Part shown: piece by piece, positions 33,958 through 46,535 of the stretch
Numbering within the stretch: position 1 is the first letter of the stretch
Layout of the letters: every line of letters begins with the position of its first letter
Source of the DNA: Euptelea pleiosperma
Taxonomy: Eukaryota > Streptophyta > Magnoliopsida > Ranunculales > Eupteleaceae
Length of the DNA: 64,000 bases
Assembly: GCA_035048495.1 (NCBI GenBank)
Contig: CM068553.1
Coordinates: forward strand, 22,383,190 to 22,447,189
Direction: 5' to 3'
The notes under the pieces: model-generated
Seen by the model: only the letters and a program-made list of their open reading frames with translations
The model's database searches: none
Told to the model about the DNA's origin: nothing
Position numbers and translations under genes: made by a program

Positions 33958-36900
33958 CTACACCACCTCAGGACCAAGCAAGCTTCTCTCTCCAACTTCT
34001 GCCCAGCACACTGGAGATCTACAAGGCCTTCTGTACAGAGCCTCATAGGGTGCCATGCCGATGCTCGACTGATGGCTATTATTGTATGCGAATTCCACAA
34101 GCGGCAAGTGATCCTCCCAACTGCCCTTAAAGTCCATTATACAAGTTCTGAGTAAATCTTCTAAGATTTGATTCACTCGCTCTGTTTGCCCGTCTGTTTG
34201 AGGGTGAAAAGCTGAACTAAAATTCAACTTTGTCCCGAAGGCACTCTGAAAATTCTTCCAGAACTTCGAGGTGAACTTCGGATCTCTATCAGACACAATG
34301 GAGACTGGGATACCGTGTAGTTTGACAATCTCTTTGACGTACAATCTGCTCAGATCATCGACACTGTGAGTAGCTCTGACAGCCAAGAAATGAGCAGACT
34401 TCGTCAATCTGTCCACGATTACCCAAATGGAGTCATGGTTCTGACGAGTCTTAGGTAGACCCATCACAAAATCCATTGACACATTATCCCACTTCCACTC
34501 TGGGATAGGTAGAGGCTGCAGGGTGCCTCCTGGTTTCTGATGCTCTACCTTGATCTGCTGACATGTTAGGCATCTCGACACATATTGAGCAATCTCCCTC
34601 TTCATGTTATTCCACCAAAACTGCCTACGTAAGTCTTGGTACATCTTAGAGCTGCCTGGATGTATTGTGTAACGAGTACAGTGAGCCTCATCGAGAATCT
34701 CCCATTTCAGGTCATCATTGTCTTCAGGTACCCACAACCTCTCGCGGTACCTTAGACTGCCATCTGAGTGTAAAGTCCACTCCTCCTTCGAGATAGTATG
34801 GCGGACGGCATCATACCCTCCCTTCCCATGCTGTGCCTCTATAATCCTTCTAATCAAAGAGGGTTCGACCACCAAGTGTGAGACAAGGATCTTGGGGTAC
34901 TGTGTCAAAATTTGAGGTTCACGGTCCCCCTCAACATCCGGCCATTCTACCTCTTGGCCCAAAAGGCAAAATATAGTCCCACTCTGTTTTCGGCTTAGTG
35001 CATCTGCCACAACATTGGCCTTGCCTGGGTGGTACTGGAGAGTGAAGTCATAGTCCTTCAGGAACTCCATCCATCGTCTCTGCCTCATGTTCAGCTCCCT
35101 TTGAGTGAAAATGTATTTTAAGCTCTTGTGATCAGAATAAAGCTCGAACTTCTCGCCGTAGAGGTAATGACGCCAAATCTTGAGCGCAAAGACAACTACT
35201 GCAAGCTCAAGGTCATGGGTAGGGTAATTCTGCTCATGAATCTTCAACTGTCTCGAAGCATAAGCGATCACCTTCCCATTCTGCATCAAGACACAACCTA
35301 GTCCCTTCAATGATGCATCACTGTAAATGACAAAGCCCCCCTCATCAGACGGAATTGTCAGAACAGGTGAAGTAGTTAGACGAGTCTTCAGCTCTTCAAA
35401 GGCAGAAGAACACTTCTCGTCCCACTCGAACTTTACACCCTTCCGTGTGAGGCGTGTCATCGGGGTAGCAATGCTGGAGAATCCATCAATGAACCTCCGA
35501 TAGTAGCCCGCCAAACCCAGGAAACTCTGAATTTCAGTAACACTGCTCGGCGGTTCCCAGTTCAACACTGCTTCAACCTCCGACGGATCAACTAAGATTC
35601 CCTCCCCGGAAATAACATGACCCAAGAACTTTACATCCTCTTGCCAGAATTCACATTTACTGAACTTGGCATAGAGTCGATGATCTCTCAACGTCTGTAG
35701 GGCTAGTCGCAGATGCTGCTCATGCTGTTCTTGAGTCCGTGAGTAGATCAGGATATCATCAATAAAGACGATGATGAACTGATCGAGGTACAATCGGAAG
35801 ATCCGGTTCATCAGATCCATGAATGCAGCTGGAGCATTCGTCAATCCGAATGGCATGACTAGAAATTCATAATGGCCATACCGTGTCTGAAATGCTGTCT
35901 TCGAGATATCCTCATCTTTTACTCTGAGCTGATGATACCCAGACCTCAAGTCTATCTTCGAAAAGTAATGGGCTCCCCTCAACTGGTCAAACAGATTATC
36001 AATCCGCGGCAAAGGGTATTTATTCTTCACCGTGACCTTGTTGATTTGTCTGTAGTCGATGCACATCCTCAGGGAACCGTCTTTCTTCTTCACGAACAGG
36101 ACCGGAGCGCCCCAAGGGGAGACACTTGGTCTTATGAAGCCCTTAGTTCCTAAGTCTTCCACCTGAACCTTCAGTTCCTTGAGCTCTGCAGGTGCCATTC
36201 TGTATGGCGCCTTAAAAATAGGTGAAGTCCCTGGCATAAGCTTAATGGAAAACTCAACTTCTCTCTTTGGAGGCAATCCTGGTAGTTCCTCTGGAAAGAT
36301 ATCCTTGAACTCACTAACTACAGGAATCTGCTCCATTTGTACCCTCTTGTTCTCTTCCCCCTCTAGAAAGGCAAGGAAACTAGTACAATCGGCCCGACGT
36401 TTCTTATAAACACGTAAGGCCGATACTACTGATGCATGGGGTGATAATTTTGCACCCACAAACTGAAAAGGAGACTGTCCCGATATCTGGAACGTCACCC
36501 TCTTCGCATAACAATCCACTGTCGCATGATATGCTGACAGCCAGTCCATCCCAAGAATAACGTCAACATCCGTCATCTCTAATAGGATCAAGTCAGCAAT
36601 CAAATCATGATCTCCTATCCGAATCAAACAATTCTTACACATTTGATCTATAATACAGTTCCCTCCTAGAGGTGTAGATACAGTAAGCGTAAAATCTAAT
36701 GACTCGAATTCAAAGCCTAAAGCATATGCAAACGTAATAGATACAAAAAAATGGGTAGAACCCGAATCAATCAACACTTTAACATACAAGTGTGAGATCA
36801 GAAGAGTACCTTCTACCACATTCTTGGATGCACTCGCATCCTGCCGTGTAATGGCAAAGACTCGCCCCAGTATATTCGGCCTCTGAGTATTGCCCGCAGG

Positions 36901-37350
36901 CTTCTGATATGGTGCACGAGGGCAGTGCCTCTGTAAGTGTCCTACACCATTGCAGTTGTAACAACGCCTATCTGCTCGCACAATCTGATTAGGAGGGGCG
37001 GAGTTGATCAGGTGTGCAGCAATGGTAGGAACAGATAACTTCGGCTTCTTAGCTGAATCCGAATATCTCTGGGGAGCAGTAGGTGCAACTCGACCCTTTC
37101 CCTTAGGATCTGTACGATCCTTCAGGAAATCGCTGGTATCCTTCTCCAGCGCCAATGCCATCTCTACGGTGGTGGCATACACATGAATCAACTGACCCAC
37201 AATCATCCTCCTAATTCCAGACTTGAGGCCCGCCTGAAATCTCTTCGCCTTTCTCTCCTCTGTCAAGATGATGTGTGGTGCATAAGCTACCAAACGATCA
37301 AACTGGGTCACATACTGTGCCACAGTCATGGAACCCTGCTCGAGGGCCAA
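33958..37350 (-). CDS. gag-pol: G1 gag-pol polyprotein, main open part (1130 codons)
   Basis: From the first Met: end of the gag domain (1-80); zinc knuckle with C130, C133, H138, C143; aspartic protease around D195-S-G; reverse transcriptase about 385-580 with FIDDILIYS (catalytic D531, D532); RNase H from about 670 (FVIYSDAS, D678) to about 800; the integrase zinc-binding region ([11 protein letters not shown] ... CLTCQQIK); and the integrase core ([29 protein letters not shown]). The order protease, RT, RNase H, integrase defines Ty3/gypsy. The Met at 37350 is not the true start: the same frame continues upstream past TAG 37423-37425 and TGA 37621-37623. The frame ends at TAG 33958-33960, after which it stays open to 33439. 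It is listed as CDS because 1130 codons are open, but the polyprotein as a whole is disabled. Confidence 0.9.
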   Translation of the reverse strand: MALEQGSMTVAQYVTQFDRLVAYAPHIILTEERKAKRFQAGLKSGIRRMIVGQLIHVYATTVEMALALEKDTSDFLKDRTDPKGKGRVAPTAPQRYSDSAKKPKLSVPTIAAHLINSAPPNQIVRADRRCYNCNGVGHLQRHCPRAPYQKPAGNTQRPNILGRVFAITRQDASASKNVVEGTLLISHLYVKVLIDSGSTHFFVSITFAYALGFEFESLDFTLTVSTPLGGNCIIDQMCKNCLIRIGDHDLIADLILLEMTDVDVILGMDWLSAYHATVDCYAKRVTFQISGQSPFQFVGAKLSPHASVVSALRVYKKRRADCTSFLAFLEGEENKRVQMEQIPVVSEFKDIFPEELPGLPPKREVEFSIKLMPGTSPIFKAPYRMAPAELKELKVQVEDLGTKGFIRPSVSPWGAPVLFVKKKDGSLRMCIDYRQINKVTVKNKYPLPRIDNLFDQLRGAHYFSKIDLRSGYHQLRVKDEDISKTAFQTRYGHYEFLVMPFGLTNAPAAFMDLMNRIFRLYLDQFIIVFIDDILIYSRTQEQHEQHLRLALQTLRDHRLYAKFSKCEFWQEDVKFLGHVISGEGILVDPSEVEAVLNWEPPSSVTEIQSFLGLAGYYRRFIDGFSSIATPMTRLTRKGVKFEWDEKCSSAFEELKTRLTTSPVLTIPSDEGGFVIYSDASLKGLGCVLMQNGKVIAYASRQLKIHEQNYPTHDLELAVVVFALKIWRHYLYGEKFELYSDHKSLKYIFTQRELNMRQRRWMEFLKDYDFTLQYHPGKANVVADALSRKQSGTIFCLLGQEVEWPDVEGDREPQILTQYPKILVSHLVVEPSLIRRIIEAQHGKGGYDAVRHTISKEEWTLHSDGSLRYRERLWVPEDNDDLKWEILDEAHCTRYTIHPGSSKMYQDLRRQFWWNNMKREIAQYVSRCLTCQQIKVEHQKPGGTLQPLPIPEWKWDNVSMDFVMGLPKTRQNHDSIWVIVDRLTKSAHFLAVRATHSVDDLSRLYVKEIVKLHGIPVSIVSDRDPKFTSKFWKNFQSAFGTKLNFSSAFHPQTDGQTERVNQILEDLLRTCIMDFKGSWEDHLPLVEFAYNNSHQSSIGMAPYEALYRRPCRSPVCWAEVGERSLLGPEVV

Positions 37351-37812
37351 GAAGTCTGCCTCGAGCTGATCTCGGACAGAAACGGGGAAGTACTTCTCCA
37401 GAAATAGTCCCCTAAAGTCTTCCTATGTGAGGACCACATCGTCTCTCATGGAACGCACCATGTCCCACCAAGTCATAGCATCGCCCTTCAACATAAAGGT
37501 GGCCAACTCCACCTTACGGTCCTCAGGGCATCTCATAGCCCGAAAAATCCTATCTACCTCACGTAACCACCCCTCGGCTTCCATTGGTTCAGGAAGACCT
37601 CTGAACTCCGGCGCTCGTAGTCATTGGAACTCTAGCAAACTATTGTCCGGACGAGCACGAGCTGGTTCGGGACGAACCTCCTGAACATGCCGGTCCAAGG
37701 CAGCAGTGATATGACCCAAAGCCACGTAAACGCCGGCTAACTGAGCCTCCGCACCTACCTCTGGAGTAGGCGTACGTGAGGTATTCTTACCTCTAATTCT
37801 TCCACTTCTCAT
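37351..37812 (-). pseudogene. gag: G1 gag N-terminal part
   Basis: In the frame of the main ORF. The likely start is MRSGRIRGK at 37812, about 200 nt after the primer-binding site; a further in-frame Met is at 37851. TGA at 37621-37623 precedes LRAPEFRGLPEP, and TAG at 37423-37425 precedes [13 protein letters not shown]. Between them lies the retrotransposon gag domain (WLREVDRIFRAM, KVELATFMLKGDAMTWWD). The first stop probably replaced CGA (Arg) and the second TGG (Trp) or CAG (Gln), judged from related gag proteins. Confidence 0.8.
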
Positions 37813-38014
37813 TGCCTTTATAACAAAAGGACGAGTTAGGGACGTGCACAATAAATAGTTTTAAAAATAACAAGGAATCGTATTATGATGTTCTTTATCT
37901 TATTAGTTCTTCATTCGTAAGGTTGTATTATGATCTTAATTAATATATGATTTGATGAAAATGTATTATTCCATTTGGCTAAGTTACTATGTTTCCGAGG
38001 ACTTGTAACCTAAA

Positions 38015-38026
38015 GCTCTGATACCA
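38015..38026 (-). other. G1 primer-binding site (initiator Met-tRNA type)
   Basis: TGGTATCAGAGC on the minus strand, a few bases inside the 5' LTR, matches the usual initiator-methionine tRNA 3' end complement in plant LTR elements. Confidence 0.85.
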
Positions 38027-38029
38027 AGC

Positions 38030-40136
38030 TGTCACGCCCCCAAATCCGATATTTGGTCATATCGACCTTTCTCGTATCTTGAGGCGCGATCTGATCATAC
38101 AAACGCACAGTTAAACAAAACTGGTATCACGATGCAGCGAAAATACACCGGATAATTTTTTTCATTTTGTTTAAACAATTCATAAGACGAAACGCACTTC
38201 ATTGACACATTAATAATGTTAGAGGATGTCTCACTTCAAACAAAACCGTAATATGCCCATCCAAAAGAAAACATTGTATATATATCGTACTCCCAAATAC
38301 ATGTTACTAAACGGTCAAAGGACCTACATAACTCATGTATCCTTCTACAAGATAGAAGAATTAAACAAAATATAACATCGTCAAAAGCACAAGTCTATCA
38401 ACGGAAATGCTGGAAGCATCAGTTCAACTTCCCCTTATCCTTTCCTGAAAACAAAACATTTTAAAACGATGAGCTAGGGCCCAGTAAGTACATTCCTCAT
38501 GCGTAAAACCACTTAAATCAGCGACTTTTGTTTATTTTAAAACAAATACGATTTGCAAATGTATTTCACATGTAATTCGATAAAACTCAACTCTCCATCA
38601 ATTACTTACGTATAACTTTGAATACAATGAAGTCTTTTCATATAATAGTCAACCTTTCTCTTATCGGAATACCCGTGACCATTTTTATAAAGTCAAACTA
38701 TCAATTCTGATGTATTTCGTACCAACAGTCCATCGGTCCTAGTGTACGATGTCAACACTTCTAGTCCATAAGTAAACTCCCTAATGTGCACACTAATTGT
38801 TTCATTAGGTATCCTCTCTCCGGATTCCCTAATTTTCTTTTAGGTATAAATACTCGAGGGGTCTCATGAATGAGACAACGCCTCTTCTTTAGGGGACTGG
38901 AACCCCAAGGGGTCTTAAGGAAATAAGACAACGCCTGATGCTTTAGGGGACTAAAACCCCAAGGGGTCTCAAAGAAATGAGACAACGCCTGATTCCAACT
39001 AATCTGCTATTCCACATTCCCAATCACGTTCTTATTCATGTCATCAATCGTATTTATATGCATAAAATAATAATATTTGTAGAAACATCTTTACATGCAT
39101 AGCATTCCTATTTTTGCATTTTGAAACTAAAAATAAGAACATTTAAGCCCTATTAATATCTTAGAAAACGAATACATAAAACGGATGAAAAACGTATATA
39201 TCTCATTTTAAATGAATTTGAGCATGACTTCATCCAACTAAATAGATTACACATGTTCTCATCTATCATAATTTCATGCTTTTAAGATTACAAGAAATTA
39301 TCAATGCATTTACACATTTTATGTGGAAAATACAAGAATTAGGATTTTTCCTTGCTAAAATTTAACAGATAACAAGAATAGCATTTTCAGACATTTTCCC
39401 CAAAAATAATAGAATTTTCTAGAATTTTTCTACAATATTCTGTGAATTTTCTACTATTTAAAAAAAAAATAAAAATAAAAATAATATTTATAAATAAATA
39501 AATAAATAATAATTAATCAATTCAATAAATAAATAAATTAATAATTAAATAAATAATAATTAATTAATTAATTAATTAAATAAATAAAGGCATAAAATAA
39601 ATAACTATGTACTTACCAGTGAATACGCTAGAATCCCAAAATCTTTAAACCTCGTACGATGCGAATCTCGAGGTAGCGCGTATCTCGAGGCAGTAGGCCC
39701 CACAAAAAAAAACTTTTCAAAGGACCTCCTGAATATTTTCAAGAATTCCTGGGAATTTTTTAGAATTTCTTCTTGTTGATGGACTTTTTTGCAAATATTC
39801 TTACCTCAGGGGTTAGAATGCAAATACCCAAATTGATGTAATTTTCTCAAGGCATGGCCTTGTATTTATAGAGGTTGAGAACTCAGAACTTTTTATTTTT
39901 AATCGATGTGGGACTATAATTTTTGAAAATTGTCTTTTTTTTTTTTTTTTGAATTTTAATAAAAACTTAAAATGTTGCCCGGAACTAAACACAATAACTT
40001 TTGACTCGAACGTCCGATTTGGACGAACTTGATACCGATAGAAAGCTATTGTTGAGACCTTTAAAATGGTATACATATAATGTTCAAAGTATTATAAAAA
40101 GTCTACTATAATATTGCTAGAAATAGGGTCATTACA
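38030..40136 (-). repeat. G1 5' LTR
   Basis: Nearly identical to 31296-33387. On the minus strand it runs from TGTAATGACC to GGGGGCGTGACA. TATA box TATAAATACA at 39861-39870 (minus), about 270 bp from the LTR start. Small indels in the AATAA tract make it slightly longer than its partner. The high similarity of the two LTRs indicates a fairly recent insertion. Confidence 0.9.
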
Positions 40137-41073
40137 TTTTCCTTTCTTAATATTATTAGGACAGTTAGTAGAGATATGACCAAACACCCTGCATTTATAA
40201 CATTATATTTCATCTTTGTTGTTTTCTCCCTTTTTGTATTTTTCAATTTTTTCAAAAGATTTTCTATTCTTTTATTTAAAATTTTTCTTGTCCTTGTTTC
40301 TGAAAAACTTTATGAATTGTTTAGCAAAGAGGGCAACTTCATCATCAATGTTATTACTCATCAGAGTCACTTTCTTCTCTCAACTATTTCTTAGAGGTTT
40401 TTAGAGCTAATCATTTCTTTTTGGGTGTATGAAGTTTCAGTTCAAATGTTTGAATTGATCCTATAAGTTATTCTAATCTTATCAGATCAACATTCTTACT
40501 TTCTTCAATAACTGTAATTTTAGGATGAAACCTATCAAGCAATGACCTCAGAATTTTTCTGACAATTTTAGGCTCAGGAATGGCTTCACCAAGTCCCCAC
40601 ATGGAGTTAACTATTTCACTCAGCTTGGTGTAGTAGTCTGTGAAACTTTCATCTTCATTCATTCTAATAATTTCAAATTGAGTTGTGAGCATTTAAAGTT
40701 TTGACACTTCGACAGAATTTGTTCCTTCATGGGTCATTTCCAAAATGTCCCATGCTTATTTTGAGGTTTCACAAGCAATTATCCTTTTGAATTCATTAGG
40801 AGATAAAGCACAATGTATTGGATTCAATGCACGATTATTATATTGGTATGCATCTTTATCTCCTATACTCTAGTCTCTTTTTGGTTTAACAGCAATAGTA
40901 GTTGATTCTCCAATAGTCGTTGCTACAGTAGGGGATGTCCATCTCATTTCTACTATTTTCCAAATCTGTTCATCCAGGGATTTTAAGAAAATCCTCATTC
41001 TAGCCTTCCAGTAGGCGTAATTAGTACCATTGAATAGAGGAAGTCTAGACACAGAGTAACCCTCTTGACTCAT
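40137..41073 (-). pseudogene. gag: S2 gag, N-terminal and zinc-knuckle part
   Basis: ATG at 41071-41073, about 60 nt after the primer-binding site, starts SQEGYSVSRLPLFNGTNYAY, the usual copia gag opening (YxxWK follows). The UBN2-type gag body has EFKRIIA, AWDILEMTHEGTNSV, FEIIRMNEDESFTDYY and KILRSLLDRFHPKI. The zinc knuckle C-x2-C-x4-H-x4-C is at 40161-40202. Four stops are evident against S1, which keeps the sense codon: TAG 40870-40872 (TGG in S1), TAA near 40785 and 40693 (CAA in S1) and TAA 40468-40470 (GAA in S1). G1 is inserted just after the knuckle, and the gag tail resumes at 31295. Confidence 0.8.
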
Positions 41074-41135
41074 GGTTATTCTAAGAGAACTAAGGATCAC
41101 ACTTGAGTTGTTTAAGCCCTTTACAAAGTGACCTT

Positions 41136-41147
41136 GCTCTGATACCA
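41136..41147 (-). other. S2 primer-binding site (initiator Met-tRNA type)
   Basis: TGGTATCAGAGC on the minus strand, separated from the 5' LTR by two bases. The same site is present in S1 at about 49253-49264. Confidence 0.85.
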
Positions 41148-41149
41148 AT

Positions 41150-42699
41150 TGAAATTCCCTTTTAATTACCAGGTTAAGTCCTAGAGGGGGTGAATAGGAC
41201 AATTTTTAAATCGTCTGCAAATTCTTTATGGAATAAAAAATTATTGATCACACAAGGTAGAAAAGGATCAAGCAATTAATATATCAATCATCCACAGAAG
41301 CATAGATTTGAGAAATAATTATGCAAGCATTCACAATCACACGAGACTCAGATTTATAGTGGTTCGGTGACTCCACACCTACGTCCACTGTCCAATACTC
41401 ACCACGAGTAGTATTATATTATTTCAATCATGCATTAAAACATTTCCAATCGAAATAAATAATCAACCAACTAAGATTCCACTTAGTCACAATCTAATGA
41501 GAATCGCTTCTTGCTCACCTAGAGAGTCAGCCTAAGCCAGTACTCTATTCAGAGAAATTCTTTTCTCTTGGATCTATAATTCACAACTCAGTTAGATGAG
41601 TCCACACTCATCCACCAATCACAAAATAATAGTGTTCACAAATATCAAATTCTATCAACAAGGTATTGGTTTATAGAAATGCTTACCTCTCGATGAATAC
41701 GATCGAATGAAAAATCTTTTGGAGAAGAATTTGCCAAAGAGACGCTCTGCCAAGAGTAATCCTCTTCTTGAAAGAAGATTCTTGCAGACTAACAATACCA
41801 AATAGTCTCTTCCAAACACATAGAGACTTCACAACGAATTCTCAGCTTTGCTCTGGTGAAGCTCTCACAAATTCCAGATCTCTGGACTTAAAGAATGATA
41901 ATCAAGTAAAGTAAAGTAGAGATCTCTTGATTGGGTTAATTCTATCAAAGGGAGAGGACTCTTATTCATAAACAGGCCTCCCTTTGCTAGAACCGTACCG
42001 AATATAGTCATTTGAAGGACCAAAATGCGCTTCTAATCGCGTATAAGATTTCGTCAAACGAGATCCGAAACTGACGGGGTCGACCGCATTATTGGTCGGT
42101 CGACCGGGCCTCGGTCGATCGAGCCTTTAGTCAGCCGCCCGCTCAAGCTTTAAGCCAACAATCTTGAAACCGAGAGTTAGGGTCGACCGGACTATTTTGG
42201 TCCATCGACCGGACCTGTGGTCGCCCGCACAAATGATCCGGTCAGCCGGACAGTTTTGTCCATAACTGAATGTTTACCAAATTCTAAGAAATTCACTTCT
42301 CATCACACGCACAAATCCTAACCAAAATTTAACCATCTAGGGTACAACTAAATCCGCTGGCAACACACGATTTTATCCTCAGATTTGAGTAAGTAACCAC
42401 AACACGAGTTTCTTCATAGTTGAATGTTCGTTGAGTGAGAATGTACTTGAGCTTTTTAACTTTGTCTTTAGTTGAGCTTGATCAGTTGACTTTGTCTTCA
42501 GTTCTACTTGATAATCTTGACTTTGTCTTCAGTTGATCTTGAACACTTGGGTTGTCTTTCTTCAACTTTAATCCTTCTTTTGTTTTGTCGAGGTCCACTT
42601 GATTTTTGATACTTCAGTCTTCAGAGGATTTAGGCACAACAATATATATTTTTACCGCAGAACTAAGTATTCCTGGGATTTGACAACCGAGACTTTTCA
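41150..42699 (-). repeat. S2 5' LTR
   Basis: On + it runs from TGAAATTCCC to GACTTTTCA. It is homologous to 20607-22138, 43492-48090 (split) and 49267-50514. GGTCGACCGG-type palindromes cluster at 42077-42250, about 100 bp upstream (minus strand) of a weakened TATA-like region near 41965-41978. Confidence 0.9.
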
Positions 42700-42704
42700 A
42701 CCTT

Positions 42705-43049
42705 TATTTCATTTAACTTTTCAGTTAGTGATACTTTTCGTCTGGACATGGTCCCGTTGTTTTTTCCTTGGCTAAGGTTTCTATGTAAAAATCTATTGTC
42801 TTGTGTGATTGTTTATTTTTATTCCGTGATCTATATTGATTAGACCAAATGACGAAAAGAAAATATACCATGGAGGTATATTCGACTTGAGTCGATTGTG
42901 ATAATCTTTTGTCAAACAACTAAGGCATGCGACCCCTACTATAGACCAGTAAAATTGTGTAGGTTAATTTATTTTAAATACCTAATCAACCCCCCTCCCC
43001 GCCCCTTCTAGGTATATTGGATTAAAGAGAATGAACCGGTGTAATTTTA
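42705..43049 (+). repeat. A-family solo LTR, right part
   Basis: Resumes the LTR left at 20606 (TATTTCATTTAACTTTTCAG matches the A1 LTR near 19032) and ends GTGTAATTTTA at 43049, where CA has become TA. ATAAT at 43050-43054 repeats 19377-19381. Confidence 0.85.
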
Positions 43050-43054
43050 ATAAT

Positions 43055-43491
43055 GACAAATAATATTTAGCTTTTCAATTTATTCATTTTGGGTTGAATC
43101 CAGGGTGACTTTTACAAACACAGTTTTGGAATTTGAATTTGTAGCCATTTTTATAATGTAACCAAGTCCTCTCCTGTCATGGTTTGCTTTTCCCATAGTT
43201 AGTAGATTTTCCAGTCTAGAATTTTCTTGAGCAATGTTTCTAATTATGGTTGTATTCTTAACTTCAAGATCATTTCTTTCAAGACTTAATTTCTCAATTT
43301 CGTCTTCAAGTTCTTGTCCTCTGCTTAAAGTTTGTGTTACTTCATCTTTTTTGTCCTTCACAATTTGATATAAATTTTCTAATTCAATTTTTAGTGAAGC
43401 ATTTTCACAACACAAAATAGTTTTTTCCTTTTTTTAAGTTATCACAAGATTTTGCCAAAATTAGACTTTTCTTATACAAATTATTAAAAGC
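43055..43491 (-). pseudogene. gag: S1 gag tail (part beyond the solo LTR)
   Basis: The minus-strand frame includes CCENASLKIELENLYQIVKD, TQTLSRGQELEDEIEKLS, NDLEVKNTTIIRNIAQENSR and MGKANHDRRGLGY, matching the S2 region near 30700-31060. The heptad pattern suggests a coiled coil. It continues from the S1 piece at 48091 once the solo LTR (43492-48090) is removed; AAAGC is duplicated on both sides. Confidence 0.75.
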
Positions 43492-46449
43492 TGAAATTCC
43501 CTTTTAATTACCAGGTTAAGTCCTAGAGGGGGTGAATAGGACTATTTTTAAATTCTCTACAAATTCTTTATGGATTAAAAAATTATTGATCACACAAGGC
43601 GGAAAAGGATCAAGCAATTAAAATATGAATCATCAACAGAGCATTTGATATGGGAAAAGCTGAGAAACAAATATGCAAACATTCACAATCACACAAGACT
43701 CAGATTTATAGTGGTTCGGTGACTCCGCACCTACGTCCACTGTCCAATACTCACCACAAGTAGTATTATATTATTTCAATCATGCATTACAACATTTTCA
43801 ATCGAAATAAATAATCAACCAACTAAGATTGCACTTAGTCTTAATCTAACGAGAATCGCTTCTCGCTCACCTAGAAAGTCAGCCTAGGCCAGTAGTCTAT
43901 TTAGAGAAAGTCTTTTCTCTTGGATCTACAACCCACAACTCAGTTAGATGAGTCCACACTCATCCACCAATCACAAAATAACAGTGTTCACAAATATCGA
44001 ATTCTATAAAAAAGGTATTGGTTCATTGAAATGCTTACCTCTTGATGAATACGATTGAATGTACAATCCTTTGGAGAAGAATTCGCCCAAGAGACACGCT
44101 ACTAAGGGTAATCCTCTTCTTTGAAGACGATTCATGTAGAATAACAATACCAAAAAGTCTCTTCCAAACACTTAGAGCCTTCACAATGAATTCTCAACTT
44201 TGCTCTGGTAAAGCTTTTACAAATTCCAAATCTCTGGACTTAAAGAATAATAATCAAGTAAAGTAAAGTAGAGATCTCTTGATTGGGTTGATTCTATAAT
44301 AGAGGGAGAGGGCTCTAATTTATAAACAGGCCTCCCTTTGCTAGAACTGTACCGAATATAGTCTTTTGAAAGGCCAAAATGTGCTTATAATCACATAAGA
44401 GAGTTTTTCAAATGAGATCCAAAACTAGCAGGGTCGACCTCATTTTTGGCCTGTCGACCAAGCCTTAGTCGGTCGCCCGCTCAGGCTTTCAGTGCAATTA
44501 TTTGAACTCGAGAGTTATGGTCGACCGGTCCATTTTGGCTGGTCGACTAGACCTTCGGTCGCCAGCACAAAAGGCCGGTCGGCCGGACAGTTTTGTCTAT
44601 AACTGAATTTCTGAGAATTTCTCTTCTCATCGCACGAACAATCTGAAAGTAAGGTTTTTCCGTGTCGTTGGATCAAAAACCCTTGATTTCAACAATATTT
44701 GTAATTTCTCCGAATTGGTTCACTTAATCTGCAAAAATGCAGATTTACACAGTGGCTTGTGTCAGATATCTTCCACACTCGGGGTTAGGGCAAATAAGAA
44801 CAACAATAACAGAAATTTGCCTGAGATGATTGTGAAGGGCTAAAAATGATGAATCAATTTTTAAAACGTTCTTTTGAGAGAGAGATTATTTAAACTATGA
44901 ATGAAATTTAACATAATCAAAATGTAACAATTAATAAGAGTGAAACACAAATAAAAAGCAATCAAAACCTAATCAAGAAAAATCATTTTTTATTTATTAA
45001 ACTAAAATCCGAATTACAACTTGCAAACAAATAACAATTACTAAAATTAAATTAGAAAGCTTGTAAAGTGATATAGAGAGAAAGATAGAGATCTAAGTAG
45101 AGAGAGAAAAATGAAATCTAGAGAGAGAAGGCAATTTAGAGAGAGAAAGTGAGAGAAAATAGAGATTTAGAGAGAGAAAATGATTTCTAGGAGAGAGAAA
45201 GAGAGGGAAAATGAGAACTAGAGAGAGAAAAGATGAGAAGTGGAGAGAGAAAATACCTTGGGAGAATTTACCTAGTGGAAGTGGAATCTACCAGGGGTGG
45301 TTTGGCCATGAGAGAGGTAGACTGCTTGGTCCAAGTGAGTGGTGATCAGCCATCTTCATGACTAATCCATGGTTGTGGAGGGACAACCTTGATGGAAGGA
45401 CGGACTGGTGTTGATGGCGGACTATGGTGAACCAACAACAACGTTGAAGCTTGCAAAGAGTTGCTGGTCCGTTGGTTGGAGGGCAGCTCAACTCTGTGGA
45501 GATCCCGTTGGAGGCGTGAAGGACCACCTGGTGGTCGAGATCGACCTTGATCGACTAAACAAGAGTGGATCGACTAATGCTGATGGGTAGCCGATCAAAG
45601 AGGAGGCAAGTTGCTGGTTTGACTAGGGGTACCCACAGTGGAGGTTGGAGTTCGCTGCACTTGTGGGAGTGCATCCACCTTCTTTGGCTGCCGGAAGTGC
45701 TGCTCGTGTGGAGCATCTCAGGCCATGACTGGAAAGTGGTGGTGAAAAGGAGTTTCTACAGACCGTGGGGTTTGCTTTAGTTGCCAGTTTGAACCAGCAC
45801 GTGGTTGAACCAGAGGTGGAGAAACACCCGACCTAAGTTGTAGGTGGAAGAGGACGCCTGAACCAAATGAGGAGATGGATGGTGGAGGAAGATGCAGCAG
45901 GTTCAGGCAGAGAGAAAACGCAAGAGCTCGTAAGCGGAGGTGCGGGTAGAGACAACAGGTGCGTGGAGTTGGAGATGCAGCAACGTGGAGTTGCAAGCAG
46001 GAGGTGAAGACAGTTCAGGCTCGAGGTTGCAGGTGCAACCACGATGGCAACCACGATGGCTGGTGAAAGGAAAAAGACAAAGACGGACCTGCCTGAGTTG
46101 CAGGTCCGTTTACAGATGGCCAAAGTTGCAGGCCACCTCTGGCAAAAAGAAGAAGAAGAAGAAGGAGGAGAAGGTGAAAGTGCGGTGGCTGAGTTGCAGG
46201 TAGGAACTCGCCGGCATTAATGGTGGTAGGAACGGTGGAGAAGAAAAAGAAGAACAAGAAGAGAAGAAGGGGGGTCAAGAAGAGAAGGTTAGTATTTCTA
46301 CCACGGCAAGGTGGAGGGGCAGTAATGAAAGAACCAGTCCGGTGGTGGCTGGCTGTGGTGTGAAGGGTAGCAAGGTAGTGCTGTTGAGGTCGCTGGTAGT
46401 GCACCAGTCCGGCAAGAAGGGGGTCGGAGTAGTAGTGTTGGCTAGACTG

Positions 46450-46483
46450 TGGAGAAGGAGAAGAAGAAGAAGAAGAAGAAAAA

Positions 46484-46514
<31 letters not shown>

Positions 46515-46535
46515 GAGGAGGAAGAAGAAAGGAGA
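46450..46535. repeat. GAA trinucleotide microsatellite
   Basis: A nearly uninterrupted GAA/GGA run inside C2 that produces poly-Arg/Lys or poly-Ser frames depending on strand. Confidence 0.85.

Larger units (their letters stand above)
31296..40136 (-). mobile_element. Ty3/gypsy element G1, complete structure (Tekay/Del-like)
   Basis: Two LTRs of about 2.1 kb (31296-33387 and 38030-40136) differ by few substitutions and short indels. On the minus strand follow a primer-binding site, one gag-pol frame with integrase after RNase H (gypsy order), a C-terminal chromodomain-like end and a polypurine tract. The ends are TG/CA, and the flanks are TTTTGC and TTTTCC, an imperfect duplication in S2 gag. 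Long LTRs, a Met-tRNA primer site and the chromodomain-like tail suggest the Tekay/Del lineage. The reading frame has three nonsense codons and no frameshift. It is the least damaged retrotransposon here and probably the youngest large insertion. Confidence 0.92.
20607..42699 (-). mobile_element. Copia element S2 (Sirevirus-type) with nested insertions
   Basis: The two LTRs (20607-22138 and 41150-42699) are about 1.53-1.55 kb. A perfect 5-bp duplication ACCTT flanks the element (20602-20606 and 42700-42704). On the minus strand the order is LTR, primer-binding site, gag, protease, integrase, reverse transcriptase, RNase H, extra 3' ORF, polypurine tract, LTR: the Ty1/copia order with a Sirevirus-type extra ORF. 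Gypsy element G1 (31296-40136) interrupts gag, and solo LTR C1 (22358-25158) interrupts the 3' noncoding region. Without these, S2 would be about 10.4 kb. All its genes carry stops or frameshifts. Confidence 0.9.

Noticed and set aside
38015..38026. Possible tRNA gene fragments next to LTRs
   Set aside because: Only 12 bases complementary to initiator Met-tRNA are present; these are retrotransposon primer-binding sites.
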